Below, one piece after another: positions 9,448 to 19,239 of a stretch of DNA of 64,000 nucleotides. A model generated the notes under the pieces. That model was given only the letters and a program-made list of their open reading frames with translations, did no database searches and was not told the origin of the DNA. The stretch's first letter is position 1. Every line of letters begins with the position of its first letter. The position numbers and the translations under genes were made by a program. The DNA comes from Heterohyrax brucei (taxonomy: Eukaryota; Chordata; Mammalia; Hyracoidea; Procaviidae): the NCBI GenBank assembly GCA_028571685.1, contig CM053143.1, positions 155,180,329-155,244,328 of the forward strand, read 5' to 3'.

Positions 9448-10441
9448 GTGAGTATATAGAGGCTGGAAGAGGTACTGTGAGGATGGATTGCAAAAGTTTC
9501 TCTAGGCTGTCTTCAAATGTAAAGCAAAAGGTATCTGACCAGTTCACAAGTCAGTTAGATTTTCAGATGTAGAAGTCCCTCTTCTCATCTGACAAAGTAA
9601 GCGCCACTATATCCCACCCCAGATGATAACAAACTAGTTCAGAATACAGCAATGCTACTGCCCTGTTGGCCTCTGCTGACAGGGCCTAGCCTTAGCCAAC
9701 ACTGCGTCAAGTACTGGTTTTGTGATAGAAAAGCGCTCTCCTGTGGGCAGGCTCTGGCTCCCAAGCTAAGAATTAGGTCCAGCTGTGGCCACCGTATCCA
9801 AGATGGCGTCCTCCACACAGGCAGCAGAGAGAGGGACTAAAGGTGCCCAGAGGTAGTGACTCCTCTGCTTCTGTTGCAGGGCCCCCAACGCAGGCAGCAA
9901 TGTGCAAAATCCCTACTTTTCTGTTGGAGAAGCACTGTCCCGTTTGCAGGCACTGGCTCCCAGGCTAAGAACAAGGTTCCGCTAAAATCTCGGTACCAAC
10001 ATGGCATCCCACACACTGACCTCAAAGCTCCGCACAAACCCCGCTGAGGCAGCTACAAAACGAAAGGCTCAAAGTGGCTATATTAACAGAGTCCCGAGTC
10101 TGGCTCTCAGAATATGGGAATTTCGCCTGCCTATCCCCCCAGCAGGGCGTCTGAGTCCAGCCGCTGGGCAAGGCCCAACTCTGCCCGCCAGCCGGGACAG
10201 AGGAAAAAAAAAGTCAAAATGGTGTGTTTACCTTCCGTCCGTGAGAGCGGGGGCTAGCCAGGAGCGGGAGTCAGCGAAAGAGAGGAGGTTTTTCACTGAG
10301 TGGTATGAAGTCCTAATTAACAGCTCTGTGCCGTGTCCTGAGGCTGATTAGGTGACCAGAAGGCTCTGTTTGATTGTCACTTCAGGTCTTGGTTTCCAGA
10401 GGGATATAAGGAGACGTGGGCTTAGTCGGCCATCTTGACTC
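9448..10441 (-). promoter_or_regulatory. L1 5' UTR / internal promoter region
   Basis: About 1 kb, richer in G+C and CpG than its surroundings, between the L1 5' end and ORF1. At its 5' end, CAAGATGGCCG (complement of 10,427-10,437) matches the YY1 site at the same place in human L1, where it sets the transcription start. A second AAGATGGCG lies on the plus strand near 9,800. Two diverged stretches with CTTTTCTGTTGGAGAAGC-like and GGCTCCCA(A/G)GCTAAGAA motifs (about 9,720-9,775 and 9,915-9,975) suggest an internal repeat unit, as in L1s with tandem promoter monomers. Confidence 0.75.
10001..10351 (+). other. Antisense open frame in the L1 5' UTR (116 codons)
   Basis: It is open from ATG (MASHTLTSKLR...) and runs outward towards the L1 5' end, the orientation of ORF0 in primate L1. 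G+C-rich DNA gives chance open frames, and I see no similarity to ORF0. Listed only because of its position. Confidence 0.15.
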
Positions 10442-10743
10442 CCCAGTACCGTTTTCTTGGTGGTATGAGACCCTCCCTCTGCCCCCAACTCTCTGCTTGC
10501 TGCTTCCCTTTCCTTTTATCTCTTGGACGATGAGAGACAGCACCGGCCACTTCCCATTGGATCAGGGACAATGACCTGAGCAAAGATGATACATCCTACC
10601 TAGTCCTCTAACCATGGGCAGAGATTAGGATTTATAGCACATAGAAAAATCATAAAAAGGAGGACAAGCACATGATATAGGGACTTGTGGCCTAAGCAAG
10701 TTGACACATATTTCTGGCGGACACATCTCAATCCCTGACAGAC
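10442..10743 (-). mobile_element. MaLR-like LTR, part 2 (right of the L1)
   Basis: Resumes the LTR exactly where part 1 stops: TTTTCTTGGTGGTATGAG, CCTTTTATCTCTTGGACGATG, then CACATCTCAATCCCTGACAGA. The first 13 bases are the L1 target duplication. Together the two parts give about 510 bp, as in the uninterrupted copies. Confidence 0.85.
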
Positions 10744-11109
10744 ACAAGTCTGCTCTTCTCTGAGAGACTCCAGAGAGCAGGCCCTGAGTAGTCCTAAACA
10801 GACCCACACTGGTAAGACTGTTTTTTTGACAAATGTACTCAGAAGGGAATAGGAGCCACTAGTGGAGGTGGCCCACTGAAGCCCAGTGTCCTTGCTTTCT
10901 ATCCAGTTGCCCTCTGGGAAAGACTCTTCCTGAGTACTTACGATGTTTTATAGTAGTAATATGTTTGTCACCTTGCCCTTAGGGTGAGGGTCCAGGGCTC
11001 CAGGTAAACACTGGAGGTTTGATGCAAATTTACAAGGTTCCCCTACTGGTCAGATGACTCCACATAGTTGTATTGAGAGGGAGAAAGAAATTTCCGACTT
11101 CACACACAA
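10744..11109. other. No recognisable feature
   Basis: Mixed-composition DNA between the split LTR and an old L1 piece. The last part may be diverged L1 as well. Confidence 0.4.
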
Positions 11110-11890
11110 AAGGAAGGCACCCCAGCTAGGTAAAGGAATACTTATGAAGACCTGAGCGGGAGGACTCATACTATCTTACTGGAGAACGGAAGGCACTGCT
11201 CTAGTGGTCAAAATAGCCTGCCACTGCTACAACAACACACGGAGACCATGGAGCAGTGGGGAGAATCGGGACATACACAATTGTTCCCGCCCCAACACCC
11301 CATAGCTGGTACTCAAGCAAGGTCCCAACTGTGAAAAACGGAGCAAAGGCAGTGTCTTTAAGGAATGGTCTGGGCACAACTGGATAGCCATCTGACAGAA
11401 AAAGATCAAAGCAGATCATCATCTCACATCACACACAAGAAGTTCTTCCAAATGGATCAGAGAGCTGAATGTCCAATCTCAAACGGCAAAGATCACGGAT
11501 GCCCATCACAGGGACCACGCAGAGAGCCCCCACACAAAGGGATAAAGAGATTAAAAAATCCACAAACAGCAGAAGAGAAAGCAGGTGACTGAGACCTCTG
11601 AAAACATCCAAACTTTAAGCTTCTGTGAAGACCTCACCGAAAGAGGGCAATGACTCTCTGGAGATTGGGCAGAGTGAACTGGGCTACCCAAATCCAGTGA
11701 GCATCTCCTAGTGATAAGCCAGAAGATACCACCAAACCTCAGCAGCAAACAGGTGAATGAGCCACTTGAAAATGGGCCAAAGGACAGGAAGAGACAGTTG
11801 ACCAAAGAAGACCTTCAGGCAGCTAACAGGTATGTGCGGAAAAGCACTCCATCACCAGCCATGGGAGAACACAGGTGAAAACAGCAACCA
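11110..11890 (+). mobile_element. Old L1 (L1M-like) ORF2 3' fragment
   Basis: The order of blocks follows L1 ORF2: ACAACAACACACGGAGACCA, GGGCACAACTGGATAGCCAT, CATCTCACATCACACACAAG, TCCAAATGGATCAGAGAGCT, AAGCTTCTGTGAAGACCTCA, then AATGGGCCAAAGGACAGGA. Frames are broken throughout and divergence is much greater than for the L1 at 2.9-10.4 kb, so it is an ancient copy. Confidence 0.75.
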
Positions 11891-12189
11891 GAGACCACCT
11901 CGACCCTCTGAAAGCAAAAGCAAACCCACTGTCGTTGAGTCACCCCGACAAGGCTGGCATTCACCACGGAAAACCACAACCACAAACAGCAGCATCGTCA
12001 GGGGTCTGTGTCTTCATTTATGACTCCCAGTTACCTAACACAGTTCCAGCATTTACCTGGAGAGATATGTTTACCTTCTTTGAGTCTTATTTCCCTGACT
12101 ACAATGTAATGGTTTTAATAAAGTCTCATCTCAAAGGACTTTTATGGGAATGAAGCTAGCTGAACGCATGCAGGAGGGACCCCACAGTC

Positions 12190-12340
12190 ACGTCACCTTG
12201 GATCCAATCTTGGCTCCAGCCTAGGGGTGTGGCCTCAGGCAGCTCACCATGCAGGTTTATTAGCAAGCCTGAGTGCCGTAATACTCTTAGAATACATAGC
12301 CTAGAGGCTGGCATCCATGAACCATTCCATCAGGGTTAGC
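12190..12340 (+). repeat. Possible MIR fragment
   Basis: CTTGGCTCCAGCC, GGTGTGGCCTCAGGCAGCTCA and a late GCCGTAATACTC block follow the order of a MIR core, but the match is weak. Confidence 0.35.
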
Positions 12341-12420
12341 CCTTATTACACTTTATTTTCTGTATACCCCCAGTGCTGTTTCTTACACACAGTAAGTAAC
12401 CAGAAATGGTAACTAAACCA

Positions 12421-12586
12421 CAAAAAACTAAACCCACTGCCATCGTATCGGATCTGAGTCACAGTGACCCTAGAGGTCGGAGAGGAGCTGTCCCATAGAG
12501 TTTCCAAGGAGTGCCTGGCAGATTTTAACTGCTGACCTTTCAGTTAACAGCTGTAGCACTTAACCCACCACACCACCAGGGTTTCC
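12421..12586 (-). repeat. AfroSINE, short form
   Basis: Reads AAACCCACTGCCATCG at its tail and CACCACCAGGGTTTCC at its head. It has an unusual inserted stretch GGTCGGAGAGGAGC where other copies read ATAGGACAGAGT. Confidence 0.85.
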
Positions 12587-12989
12587 AAATGAGGTTGTTC
12601 TGTCTATTCTGGGACAGTGGAATTGTCTTTGCTTGCAAGCTTTCCTTGAGTAAGTGTCCACCACAGTGTATGCAGGCTGGAGGGCCTCTCTGCTTCTGTC
12701 CCCAAGTGGCCTTTGGGACCTGTACCAGTCAATCTCTGAGTTCCATTTCTGAGCACAGTGAGTTTTTCAAGGGTAGACAGGAATCAAATACGGTCCGTTG
12801 GGGTTGTCCTTGAATGATGACACGTGCCTGCTGGAGGAGACACAGTGTCCTCTTCTTCTGTGATTATGAGATTAAGGCGCGAAGCATTGCCTTGCTGCCA
12901 GCAGGCAACTTGCCCATCTCATGGAGAGAGGCTGCTGCACAATGAGCCTATCACCGAGAAAGAAACAGAGCTGAGAGAAGATACAGGAC
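12587..12989. other. No recognisable feature
   Basis: Apparently unique sequence. A 74-codon frame at 12,589-12,813 has no recognisable motif. Confidence 0.5.
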
Positions 12990-13386
12990 CTCTGTGACAA
13001 CAGACCACAAAAAATATGGCTTAGAAGAACAAAAATATATTGGCTCACATGTTTGGAGGTTAGAAGTCCAAATCATCCTGGCTAGAGCTGATCCATGCCC
13101 CTTCTAAAGTCTCCAGAGGAAGATTCTTTTTCGTTGATGTTGTCTCTCCCAGCTTCTGGTGGCCCCAGCCATTCCTTGGATTTTATTTATGTGTATCTTC
13201 ACACCATTGTTCTCCTCTGTCTGTTTCTCTTCTCTTTTATATAAGGACAGCAGCCAGATTAGATTCAGTACCACCTCATGTTAACTTGATTGATAACATC
13301 TTCAAAGATCCACCTCACATTCATAGTTACCAGGAATTAGGACTTCAACATATTTTGGGGTTAGATACAATTCAATCCATAACAGA
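12990..13386 (-). mobile_element. MLT1-like MaLR LTR
   Basis: On the minus strand it begins as TGTTATGGATTGAATTGTAT, then ATATGTTGAAGTCCTAATTC-like sequence, and on the plus strand it starts with GGCTTAGAAGAAC and includes TTTGGAGGTTAGAAGTCC. This is the common mammalian MLT1 pattern. Confidence 0.7.
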
Positions 13387-13634
13387 TGGCTAGGGGTAAC
13401 AGAGCATTGATGTCGTTTTATTCCCAACTCTAGCCATACTGAAAGCTAGCACTGCACTTGGACTTCCAAGCTAGATGGTTTCTATTACCTTATTTTACTT
13501 TATTTTGAATGAGGTTCTGTCATTTGCAACTAAAAAGAACATCTTACTCAAGGTCATATGAATTAAATATTATTGGAAAAAAATGTTTGCATAGTTGATA
13601 AATAGTAGCAACAATATTTATAATAGCCGATGTT

Positions 13635-13800
13635 TTATTGAAATTTAGTAGAAGGCAGGTGTGTTTAAGTCCCTGTGTGTATCAACTTATTTAACTTCAG
13701 AACTCTTTGAGGCAGGCATTGTTATACTTGTATTACAAATGAAATAACCGTTACAGAAAGATTATTTAGGTAGTGATTTCAGAGTCAAGATTCAAATTTC
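13635..13800 (-). repeat. MIR SINE, diverged
   Basis: ATTTAACTTCAGAACTCTTT, GAGGCAGGCATTGTTATAC and GAAATAACCGTTACAGAAAG are in MIR order. Confidence 0.6.
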
Positions 13801-14150
13801 CACATCTAAGGGAGCAACAGACCATCTGAACAGCTCACCTCGTGAAGTTTTTCAAATGATGCTGGTATCACCTGAAATATTTTTAACCACCTTTTTAAAG
13901 AATTATTATCACAGTCAGTTTATTTCTGAAAACAAGTATCACCACGCATAGTCACACTTTGTGTGTGGCTGGAAGGACATGCTTGATTACTTTATTTACA
14001 ACATGGGACCTCAGTGATATTTTGTTGTGCACACAAATCAAACCCAGCCTTCCTTAAAGTTCAAAGCTTTGTGACCACTGGGAAGAAGGTGAAGCAGGCT
14101 CTGGAAGTGATTCTAAAAGGCAGACTTTCACACCTTTTGTGCAAGGTATG
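13801..14150. other. No recognisable feature
   Basis: AT-rich unique-looking DNA. Confidence 0.5.
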
Positions 14151-14350
14151 TCCTTGGGTGGTGCAAAGGGTTACCACACTGGGCTGCTAACTGGAAGGTT
14201 GGAGGTTCAAGTCCACCCAGAGGGCCTCAGGAGAAGGACTTGGCAGTATTTCCTAAAAATCAAACATTGAAAGCTCTGTAGAGCATGGTTCTGTTTTGGC
14301 ACACATGGGGGTGTCACAGGTCAGAATGGACTCAGTGACAACTTGTACTG
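14151..14350 (+). repeat. AfroSINE, long form
   Basis: Head GGGTGGTGCAAAGGGTTAC, B box GGTTCAAGTCC, long-form centre GGAGAAGGACTTGGCAGTAT, then CACACATGGGGGTGTCACAG in place of the short-form tail. Confidence 0.8.
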
Positions 14351-14770
14351 GTATGTTTTTAAAGGGGACACCAGCATACAAATTATACTTTGTTTTTTTT
14401 TTTAAAAATCACCTAACTTTATGCATATCTATACCACATGTGTCTTTTAAGTATGTGTCCAACAAAAGTGATGCCTGGCACCAGCATTACGGAATCTGGT
14501 AAATCTAGCTGGTGCACAGAGGGTGAGTCAGCGCCTCAGACTAGCCGGAGGCAAGCTATTTAAACAATCCCAGAAACACAGAAGATTGAGAATGAGAAAG
14601 AAACTGTCCACTGACGCGAAATACAGGGGTGAACACTTACAGGAGTCTGGCGGAGGAAATTCTGAGGAAATCTCAGGAACACGGCCAGTGTCTGCAATTC
14701 CAGGAGACAGCGGATCTCAAAGCGGGGTTTTGTAGCATGGAGAGACGACTGCTACGGTTACGTCTCTCAG
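14351..14770. other. Unrecognised stretch, locally CpG-containing
   Basis: A T run near 14,393-14,402 is followed by sequence with more CpG than its surroundings. GAGAGACG...CGTCTCTC (about 14,739-14,767) can form an 8-bp stem. No gene seen. Confidence 0.45.
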
Positions 14771-14774
14771 TTTT

Positions 14775-15112
14775 CCAAAAAATAACTTAAAACATTCAGA
14801 GAAGTTGGAAGAAGAATATAACGCATATCTACAACCTTTATTAAACAACTGTTAACATTTTGACAACTTTTGCTTTGATCGTACGTGTGTTTATGTGTGT
14901 GTATATTTATTTTTATATGTGAAGTCCTTGAAAATAAGTTTCAGGTGTTGAGACACTTCATTCCTATGTAGTTCAGCTGAAGATAAGAACATTATCCTAC
15001 CTAGCCACAATATTATTATTGCAGTTGAGACAAATAACAATAATTCCTTAATATTGTCTAATACCCAGTCCATCTTCAAATTTCTCCCACATGTCCCTAA
15101 AACAGGCCTTAA
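14775..15112 (+). mobile_element. Old L1 (L1M-like) 3' UTR fragment
   Basis: AACTGTTAACATTTTGACAA, GAAAATAAGTTTCAGGTGTT, ACATTATCCTACCTAGCCAC and CAGTCCATCTTCAAATTTCT match the familiar L1M 3' end. A related piece lies in reverse at 49,040-49,440. Confidence 0.6.
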
Positions 15113-15135
15113 AAGTTTTTATTTTTCCCCCCAGT

Positions 15136-15655
15136 GTCGTGGATTGCATTGTGTTCTCCCCAGAATACGTGTAGCCCTGTGGCTGGGCCGTGATCCCAAT
15201 GTTTTATGATTGTCCTGCATTTTGTGATTTTGTGATTATGCTGTATGTTAAAGGATTGGAGTGGGACTGCGAATCTCTTCATAGGATCACCTCCCTGCTC
15301 CACTGTGAAGGGAGTTTCACTGGAGTATGGCTTGCAACACCATTTATGCTTCCATCCTACAAGAGATAAAAGAAAATGGAAGCAAGCAGAGAACTGGGCA
15401 CCTCACACCAACAAGAAAGCGGCGCCGGGAGAAGAGCGTGTCCTTTAGACCTGAGGTTCCTGTGCCAAGATGCTCCCTGAACAAAGACTGATGCAATACT
15501 GGACTTTCCTCTAGAGCTGACAAGGGAGAAAGCCTTCCCTGGAGCAGACATCCTGCATTTGGACTTGTAACCTACCGGACTGTAGGACAATAAAGTTTCC
15601 TTTGTGAAAGCCATCAGCTCGTGGTAGTTCTGGTAGAGCAGCACCAGTAACTCGG
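15136..15655 (+). mobile_element. MaLR-like LTR
   Basis: Forward copy of the family at 2,663, 19,827, 31,344, 44,606 and 57,930. It begins TGTCGTGGATTGCATTGTG, contains CAAGAGATAAAAG and GAAAGCGGCGCCGGGAG, carries AATAAA near 15,590, and ends GGTAGAGCAGCACCAGTAAC. The last bases have diverged from ACTAAGACA. Confidence 0.8.
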
Positions 15656-16339
15656 CCTCCAAAACCAGAATCCAAAGCAGGTACTGCATTTGGTATGTCC
15701 TTTTATTTCCTCTATGCTAAAAAAAAAAAAAAAAAGCGCTTTTTAAAAAAATGTTGACCTTTTAAAGAGACTGGACAAGCTGTCTTGTTCCACATCCTGG
15801 ATTTACCTGCTTGGTTTTTCATGGCACTGCTCATCTTGTTCCTGTCACCCTGGGTTTCCTGTCACCTAGAAGTCAGGTCACAGGTTTGACCAGACTCAGG
15901 TTAGATATCTTTGGCATCCTCTGTACCTCACTTGGTATTCCAGAAGGAATTACATAATGTCGGCGTGACCCACTGTGAGTAACACCGACTTTACTAGATT
16001 AAGCTGGTGGCTGTTGGAACTCTCCCCTGAAATGCTCCTTTTCCCTTTTTGCAATTAGAAACCAGTGAAAGACACAGTTTAGTAACTTTGCATGTAGCCT
16101 CATGTGCATTCCCCTGTCATTGAATGGCTTTAGTCTTTAAGGACAACGTTCTTCTACATCTTTTATGCTTAAGAGCAACTCATGACTCCTTCATAATACT
16201 ATTTCTAGAAAATACCTGCAACAAGCTCCTTCTGTTTTTCTTCTGAATCCTAGGATACATGCATTTCTTTGGCTGTTCTTCAAAAACAGCAAGATCTTTC
16301 TGCTGATAGCAAAGCAAGTCTTCAGACCCGTTTGTTCTG
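15656..16339. other. No recognisable feature
   Basis: Contains a 15-16 bp A run near 15,720-15,735. The rest looks unique. Confidence 0.5.
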
Positions 16340-16455
16340 TTTCAATCTGTGTCAGGAATTTGCATCTCCACCCCAGATGTACTGAACAGAATTTACATTT
16401 TAACAAGATCCCCAGGTGATTCTTAGTTATAATAAATTTTGAGAGCCACTGCTGT
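16340..16455 (+). repeat. MER5-like hAT fragment
   Basis: ACATTTTAACAAGATCCCCA, GGTGATTCTTAG and TTTTGAGAGCCACTGC are typical of the 3' part of MER5A. Confidence 0.6.
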
Positions 16456-16460
16456 ACTAG

Positions 16461-16622
16461 TGGAAACCCTGGTTGGTTAGTGGTTAAGTGCTATAGCTGC
16501 TAACCACAAGGTCTGCAGTTCAAATCCACCACGTACTCCTTGGAACCTCTATAGGTGCAGTTTTACTGTGTCATATAGGGTTGCTATGAGTCAGAAGTGG
16601 CCCTGTGGCAGTGGGTTTTTGA
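16461..16622 (+). repeat. AfroSINE, short form
   Basis: GGAAACCCTGGTTGGTTAGT at the head, CAGTTCAAATCCACC as B box, then TATAGGGTTGCTATGAGTCA. It sits between two MER5-like pieces; flanks TACTAGTGG and CTACTATGG may be a decayed duplication. Confidence 0.9.
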
Positions 16623-16634
16623 TTAGGCTCTACT

Positions 16635-16790
16635 ATGGTTCTCAGAGCTGATCCCTAATCAGTGTCATTCGCATCTCCTGGGAATTCATGGTGTAAATGC
16701 TACTCTGTAATATAGGGTCTCTACGAATGGGATTAAACAGATTTGGGTTTGGGTTTGGGAACCTGTTAGAAATGCAAGGTCTCTGCAGGG
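16635..16790. repeat. MER5-like hAT fragment
   Basis: GGTTCTCAGAGCTGATCCC, CATCTCCTGGGA and AACCTGTTAGAAATGCAAG are MER5 landmarks. It contains a short TTTGGG triplet repeat. Confidence 0.55.
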
Positions 16791-16904
16791 GTTTGAAATG
16801 GAATGAACCAGTCTGGAGTCTTACAGAGAAGTCCTGCAAATACGCTAGACATTTCCTGTCAGAGACAGCTGGACACATTTCTCCATCAAAAATCTCCAGC
16901 ACAG

Positions 16905-17430
16905 CAAGGAAGAATGAAGGAAACTAAAGCCACAAGGGGAAGATTAGCCTATGGGACTACTTCACCTCATCTCCAAGTCTCCCCCAGACTGAGTCTAGCA
17001 CAACCAGATGGTGCCTGTCTGCCACCACTGACAGGGCTTATAACAAGAGGCCCGGACAGATGTGGAGAAAAGTGTAGAACAAAACTCTAACTCAAAGGGG
17101 ACAAAACCAGAATTGCTGACCTGAAAAAGTCTGGAGAAACCCTGAGAGTGTGGCTCTCCGACAGAGTAACAAAATCACTCCTGAGGTTTACTCTTCAGCC
17201 AAAGATCGGACAAGGCCCATGAAATAAAATGAGATTAAAGAGTCACATCAGCCCAGGGGCAAGAACAAGAAGGCAGGAAGAGGCAAGACAGCTGGTTAGG
17301 GAATGCAGGTTTGAGAAAGAAGAGTGTTGGCATGCTGTGGGGTTGCCACCCAGTGTTATAAAACAATATGTATACTAATTGTTTAATGAGAAACTACTTA
17401 AACCTTCTCAAGTACAACAACAACAAAATC
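16905..17430 (+). repeat. Dispersed retroposon-like repeat (family also at 32,765-33,230)
   Basis: Shares with 32,765-33,230 the block order ATTAGCCTA, CCAGATGGTGCC, a CCACCACTGACAGGGC-like block, a purine-rich middle and an end of ATAAAACAATATGTATACTA then TAAACCTT...ACAACAACAAC. The shared oriented end with an A-rich tail suggests a retroposon. I cannot give the family a name. Confidence 0.55.
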
Positions 17431-17544
17431 TCCAATGGGTGGCTGAGGAATCAGCTTTGCTATGAAAACTTCTTATACTTTCTGCTACTACTAAGAGTTT
17501 TCAAAATGATTTACAAGCTAGATCCTCCATTACTTCCTCCTGCT

Positions 17545-17665
17545 ACAGCGGCTTTCAACCCCGGCTACACAACAGCATGATTGGGAGGGTTTTAAAAATG
17601 TATTCTGGTCCTATTCTAGACCATATGAGTCAGAATAAAGCTCTCCTGATGACTGTGTTGGGCAG
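17545..17665. repeat. MER5-like hAT fragment
   Basis: GCGGCTTTCAACCCCGGCTA, GATTGGGAGGGTTTTAAAAA, then TCTGGTCCTATTCTAGACC. Confidence 0.5.
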
Positions 17666-17769
17666 CCCAGCTGGGAATCCCTGAAAAAGAACCACCTTCA
17701 AAAAGAAAAAGGAATTGTAATGTCACAAGTACTCTGTAATAGAGACTTGCCTCCAGAGAGATGACCACC

Positions 17770-17940
17770 AAACTTTTCCACCCATAGAATCACCTGGGGA
17801 GCTTTTAAAATCTAGGTGGCCAGGTCTCACTCCAGGCTAATTAAAGCAGAATGTTTGGGCATCAGAACCTGGTAGTGAAATGATCTAAATATCCCAGGCG
17901 ATACTGTGTAAAGCAAAGCTTTGAGACCACTGCTCCAGAT
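17770..17940. repeat. MER5-like hAT element
   Basis: AGAATCACCTGGGGAGCTTT near one end and GCTTTGAGACCACTGCTCC at the other. Both ends carry MER5 motifs, so this is close to complete. Confidence 0.6.
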
Positions 17941-18009
17941 AGTTTCCCACAGGGGTAGCGGTAGTTTACTCGAGAAAGCACGGACTCTGGAATCAAATAG
18001 TTCTGCTGC

Positions 18010-18270
18010 TTGTTGTCATTAGCTGTCATTGAGACTACCTCAACCCATGGAGACCTCACATGTAAGAATTTGAAACAGTTTGCAATATCCTCACCATCAC
18101 CAGAAAGTTCAGGCGCACCCCTGTGGCTCCTGTGCTGGTCCCTCTCACTGAGGGTCTCTTCTGCCCTCGCTGGTCCTTGTCTTCACCAAACAGGTTCTTC
18201 TCCAGTAACAGATTCCCTTTGACGATGTATCCAAAGCAAGCAGCTGAACAACGTTCTTGTGATTCATAAC
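18010..18270 (-). mobile_element. RTE/BovB-like LINE 3' fragment
   Basis: Minus-strand match to the RTE C-terminal part: on the plus strand, GAGGGTCTCTTCTGCCCTCG, then GGTTCTTCTCCAGTAACAG and GATGTATCCAAAGCAAG, in the same order as at 57,430-57,530. Strongly decayed, with some SINE-like tail sequence at its left edge. Confidence 0.5.
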
Positions 18271-18424
18271 AATTTCGTAGGTTAATTTTCGGAAGTAGAT
18301 TTCTAGGCCTTTCTTCCTAGTCTGACTTACCTGAAAACTCCATTGAAATCTGCCCACCCTGGATAACCCTGCTGGTACTGGAAATATCAGTGTCATCACA
18401 CCCACTGTAATCCAACAAACTGGC

Positions 18425-18560
18425 AGATGGGTGGCTGGATAATCTTGGTCAGGTTACACTCTTAGCCTAACTTTCCCCATTGGTACACAAGCAGTCATAA
18501 TGCTAGCTGATAGCTTTGTTGTGTGGATTCTGTGAGACTATATATCCTGCCCCATGACAA
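18425..18560 (+). repeat. MIR SINE fragment
   Basis: CTTGGTCAGGTTACACTCTT, GCCTAACTTTCCCCATTGGT and GTGTGGATTCTGTGAGAC follow MIR order. Confidence 0.5.
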
Positions 18561-18589
18561 AACTGGTATTCCTTTATGCCTTCAGTTAA

Positions 18590-19235
18590 TTCTCTGTTGC
18601 TCCTGTTAATGACTTACCCAAACTTTGTGGCTTAAACAACACAAGTTTATTATCTCATAATTCTGGAAGCCCTATATCCAAAATGTATCTCTCTGGGCTA
18701 AGATCAAGAGACTGAGAGGGCTGTATTCTTTGTGAAGGCTCTAGGGTGCAACTTATCTCCTTGCTCTTTTTGGCTTCTAAAGGCCACCTGCGTTTCTTGG
18801 TTCCTGGCCTTTCCATCTTCAAAGCCAACAATGGTGATAGCTTTGCTCACACTGTATCACTTTGAATTTTCTGCCTTTCTCTTCCACATTTAAGGATTAT
18901 AGTAGTTAATTGCCTACAGGTGCTCACTGAAAGGCTGGCAGTTCAAATCCACCAGGCACTCCATGGAGACTCTGTGGGGCAGTTCTACTCTGTCCTACAG
19001 GGTTGCTGTGAATCAGAATTGACTCAGTGGCAGTCGGTTTGTGTTTTTTTGATGATTACATTGGGCCCACCCAGATAATTCCAAATAATCTCTCTATTTT
19101 AAAGTCAGCTGATTGGCAAATTTAACTTCATCAGTTACCGTCATTCTGCTTTCCCATGTAGAGTAACATATTCACAGGTTCTAGAAGTTGGGATGTGGAC
19201 ATCTTTGGGAGGCCATTATACTGCTTACCATACCC
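18590..19235 (-). mobile_element. MLT1-like MaLR LTR, interrupted by an AfroSINE
   Basis: Plus strand reads GTGGCTTAAACAACACAAG, TTATCTCATAATTCTGGAAG, then resumes after the SINE with TGATTACATTGGGCCCACCC and GTTCTAGAAGTTGGGATGTG. This is the usual MLT1/MST reverse pattern. The SINE at 18,899-19,050 is therefore younger. Confidence 0.7.
18899..19050 (+). repeat. AfroSINE, short form, inside an MLT1-like LTR
   Basis: Head shortened; GGCAGTTCAAATCCACCAGG as B box, TCCTACAGGGTTGCTGTGAA, then GTCGGTTTGTG and a T run. Confidence 0.85.
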
Positions 19236-19239
19236 CTTA

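Larger units (their letters stand above)
2882..10441 (-). mobile_element. L1: Full-length, inactive LINE-1
   Basis: A complete L1 read on the minus strand: 5' UTR (10,441-9,448), ORF1 (9,447-8,498), a 422-bp spacer, ORF2 (8,075-3,874), 3' UTR and poly-A (T run at 2,883-2,895). Removing the 379 bp due to the LTR insertion leaves about 7.18 kb, a normal full L1 length. The 5' end on the minus strand reads GGGGAGTCAAGATGGCCG, close to the 5' start of human L1. A 13-bp target duplication with one mismatch flanks it. Both ORFs carry frameshifts and stops, so it cannot move itself. The protein sequence is still easy to read, so it is much younger than the L1M pieces elsewhere in the window. Confidence 0.97.

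Noticed and set aside
15357-15689. Minus-strand frame of 110 codons (also 31,599-31,895 and 44,652-44,978)
   Set aside because: All lie in the same MaLR-like LTR family, which is known not to code. The similarity between them is repeat similarity, not a gene family.
16740-16762. Telomere-like TTTGGG repeats
   Set aside because: Three units only, with the wrong hexamer for vertebrates (TTAGGG), within a MER5-like piece.
18145-18405. Minus-strand frame of 86 codons with kinase-like HKNVV wording
   Set aside because: The HKNVVQLL match is short. The surrounding sequence aligns better to a decayed RTE 3' end, and no other kinase motif is present.
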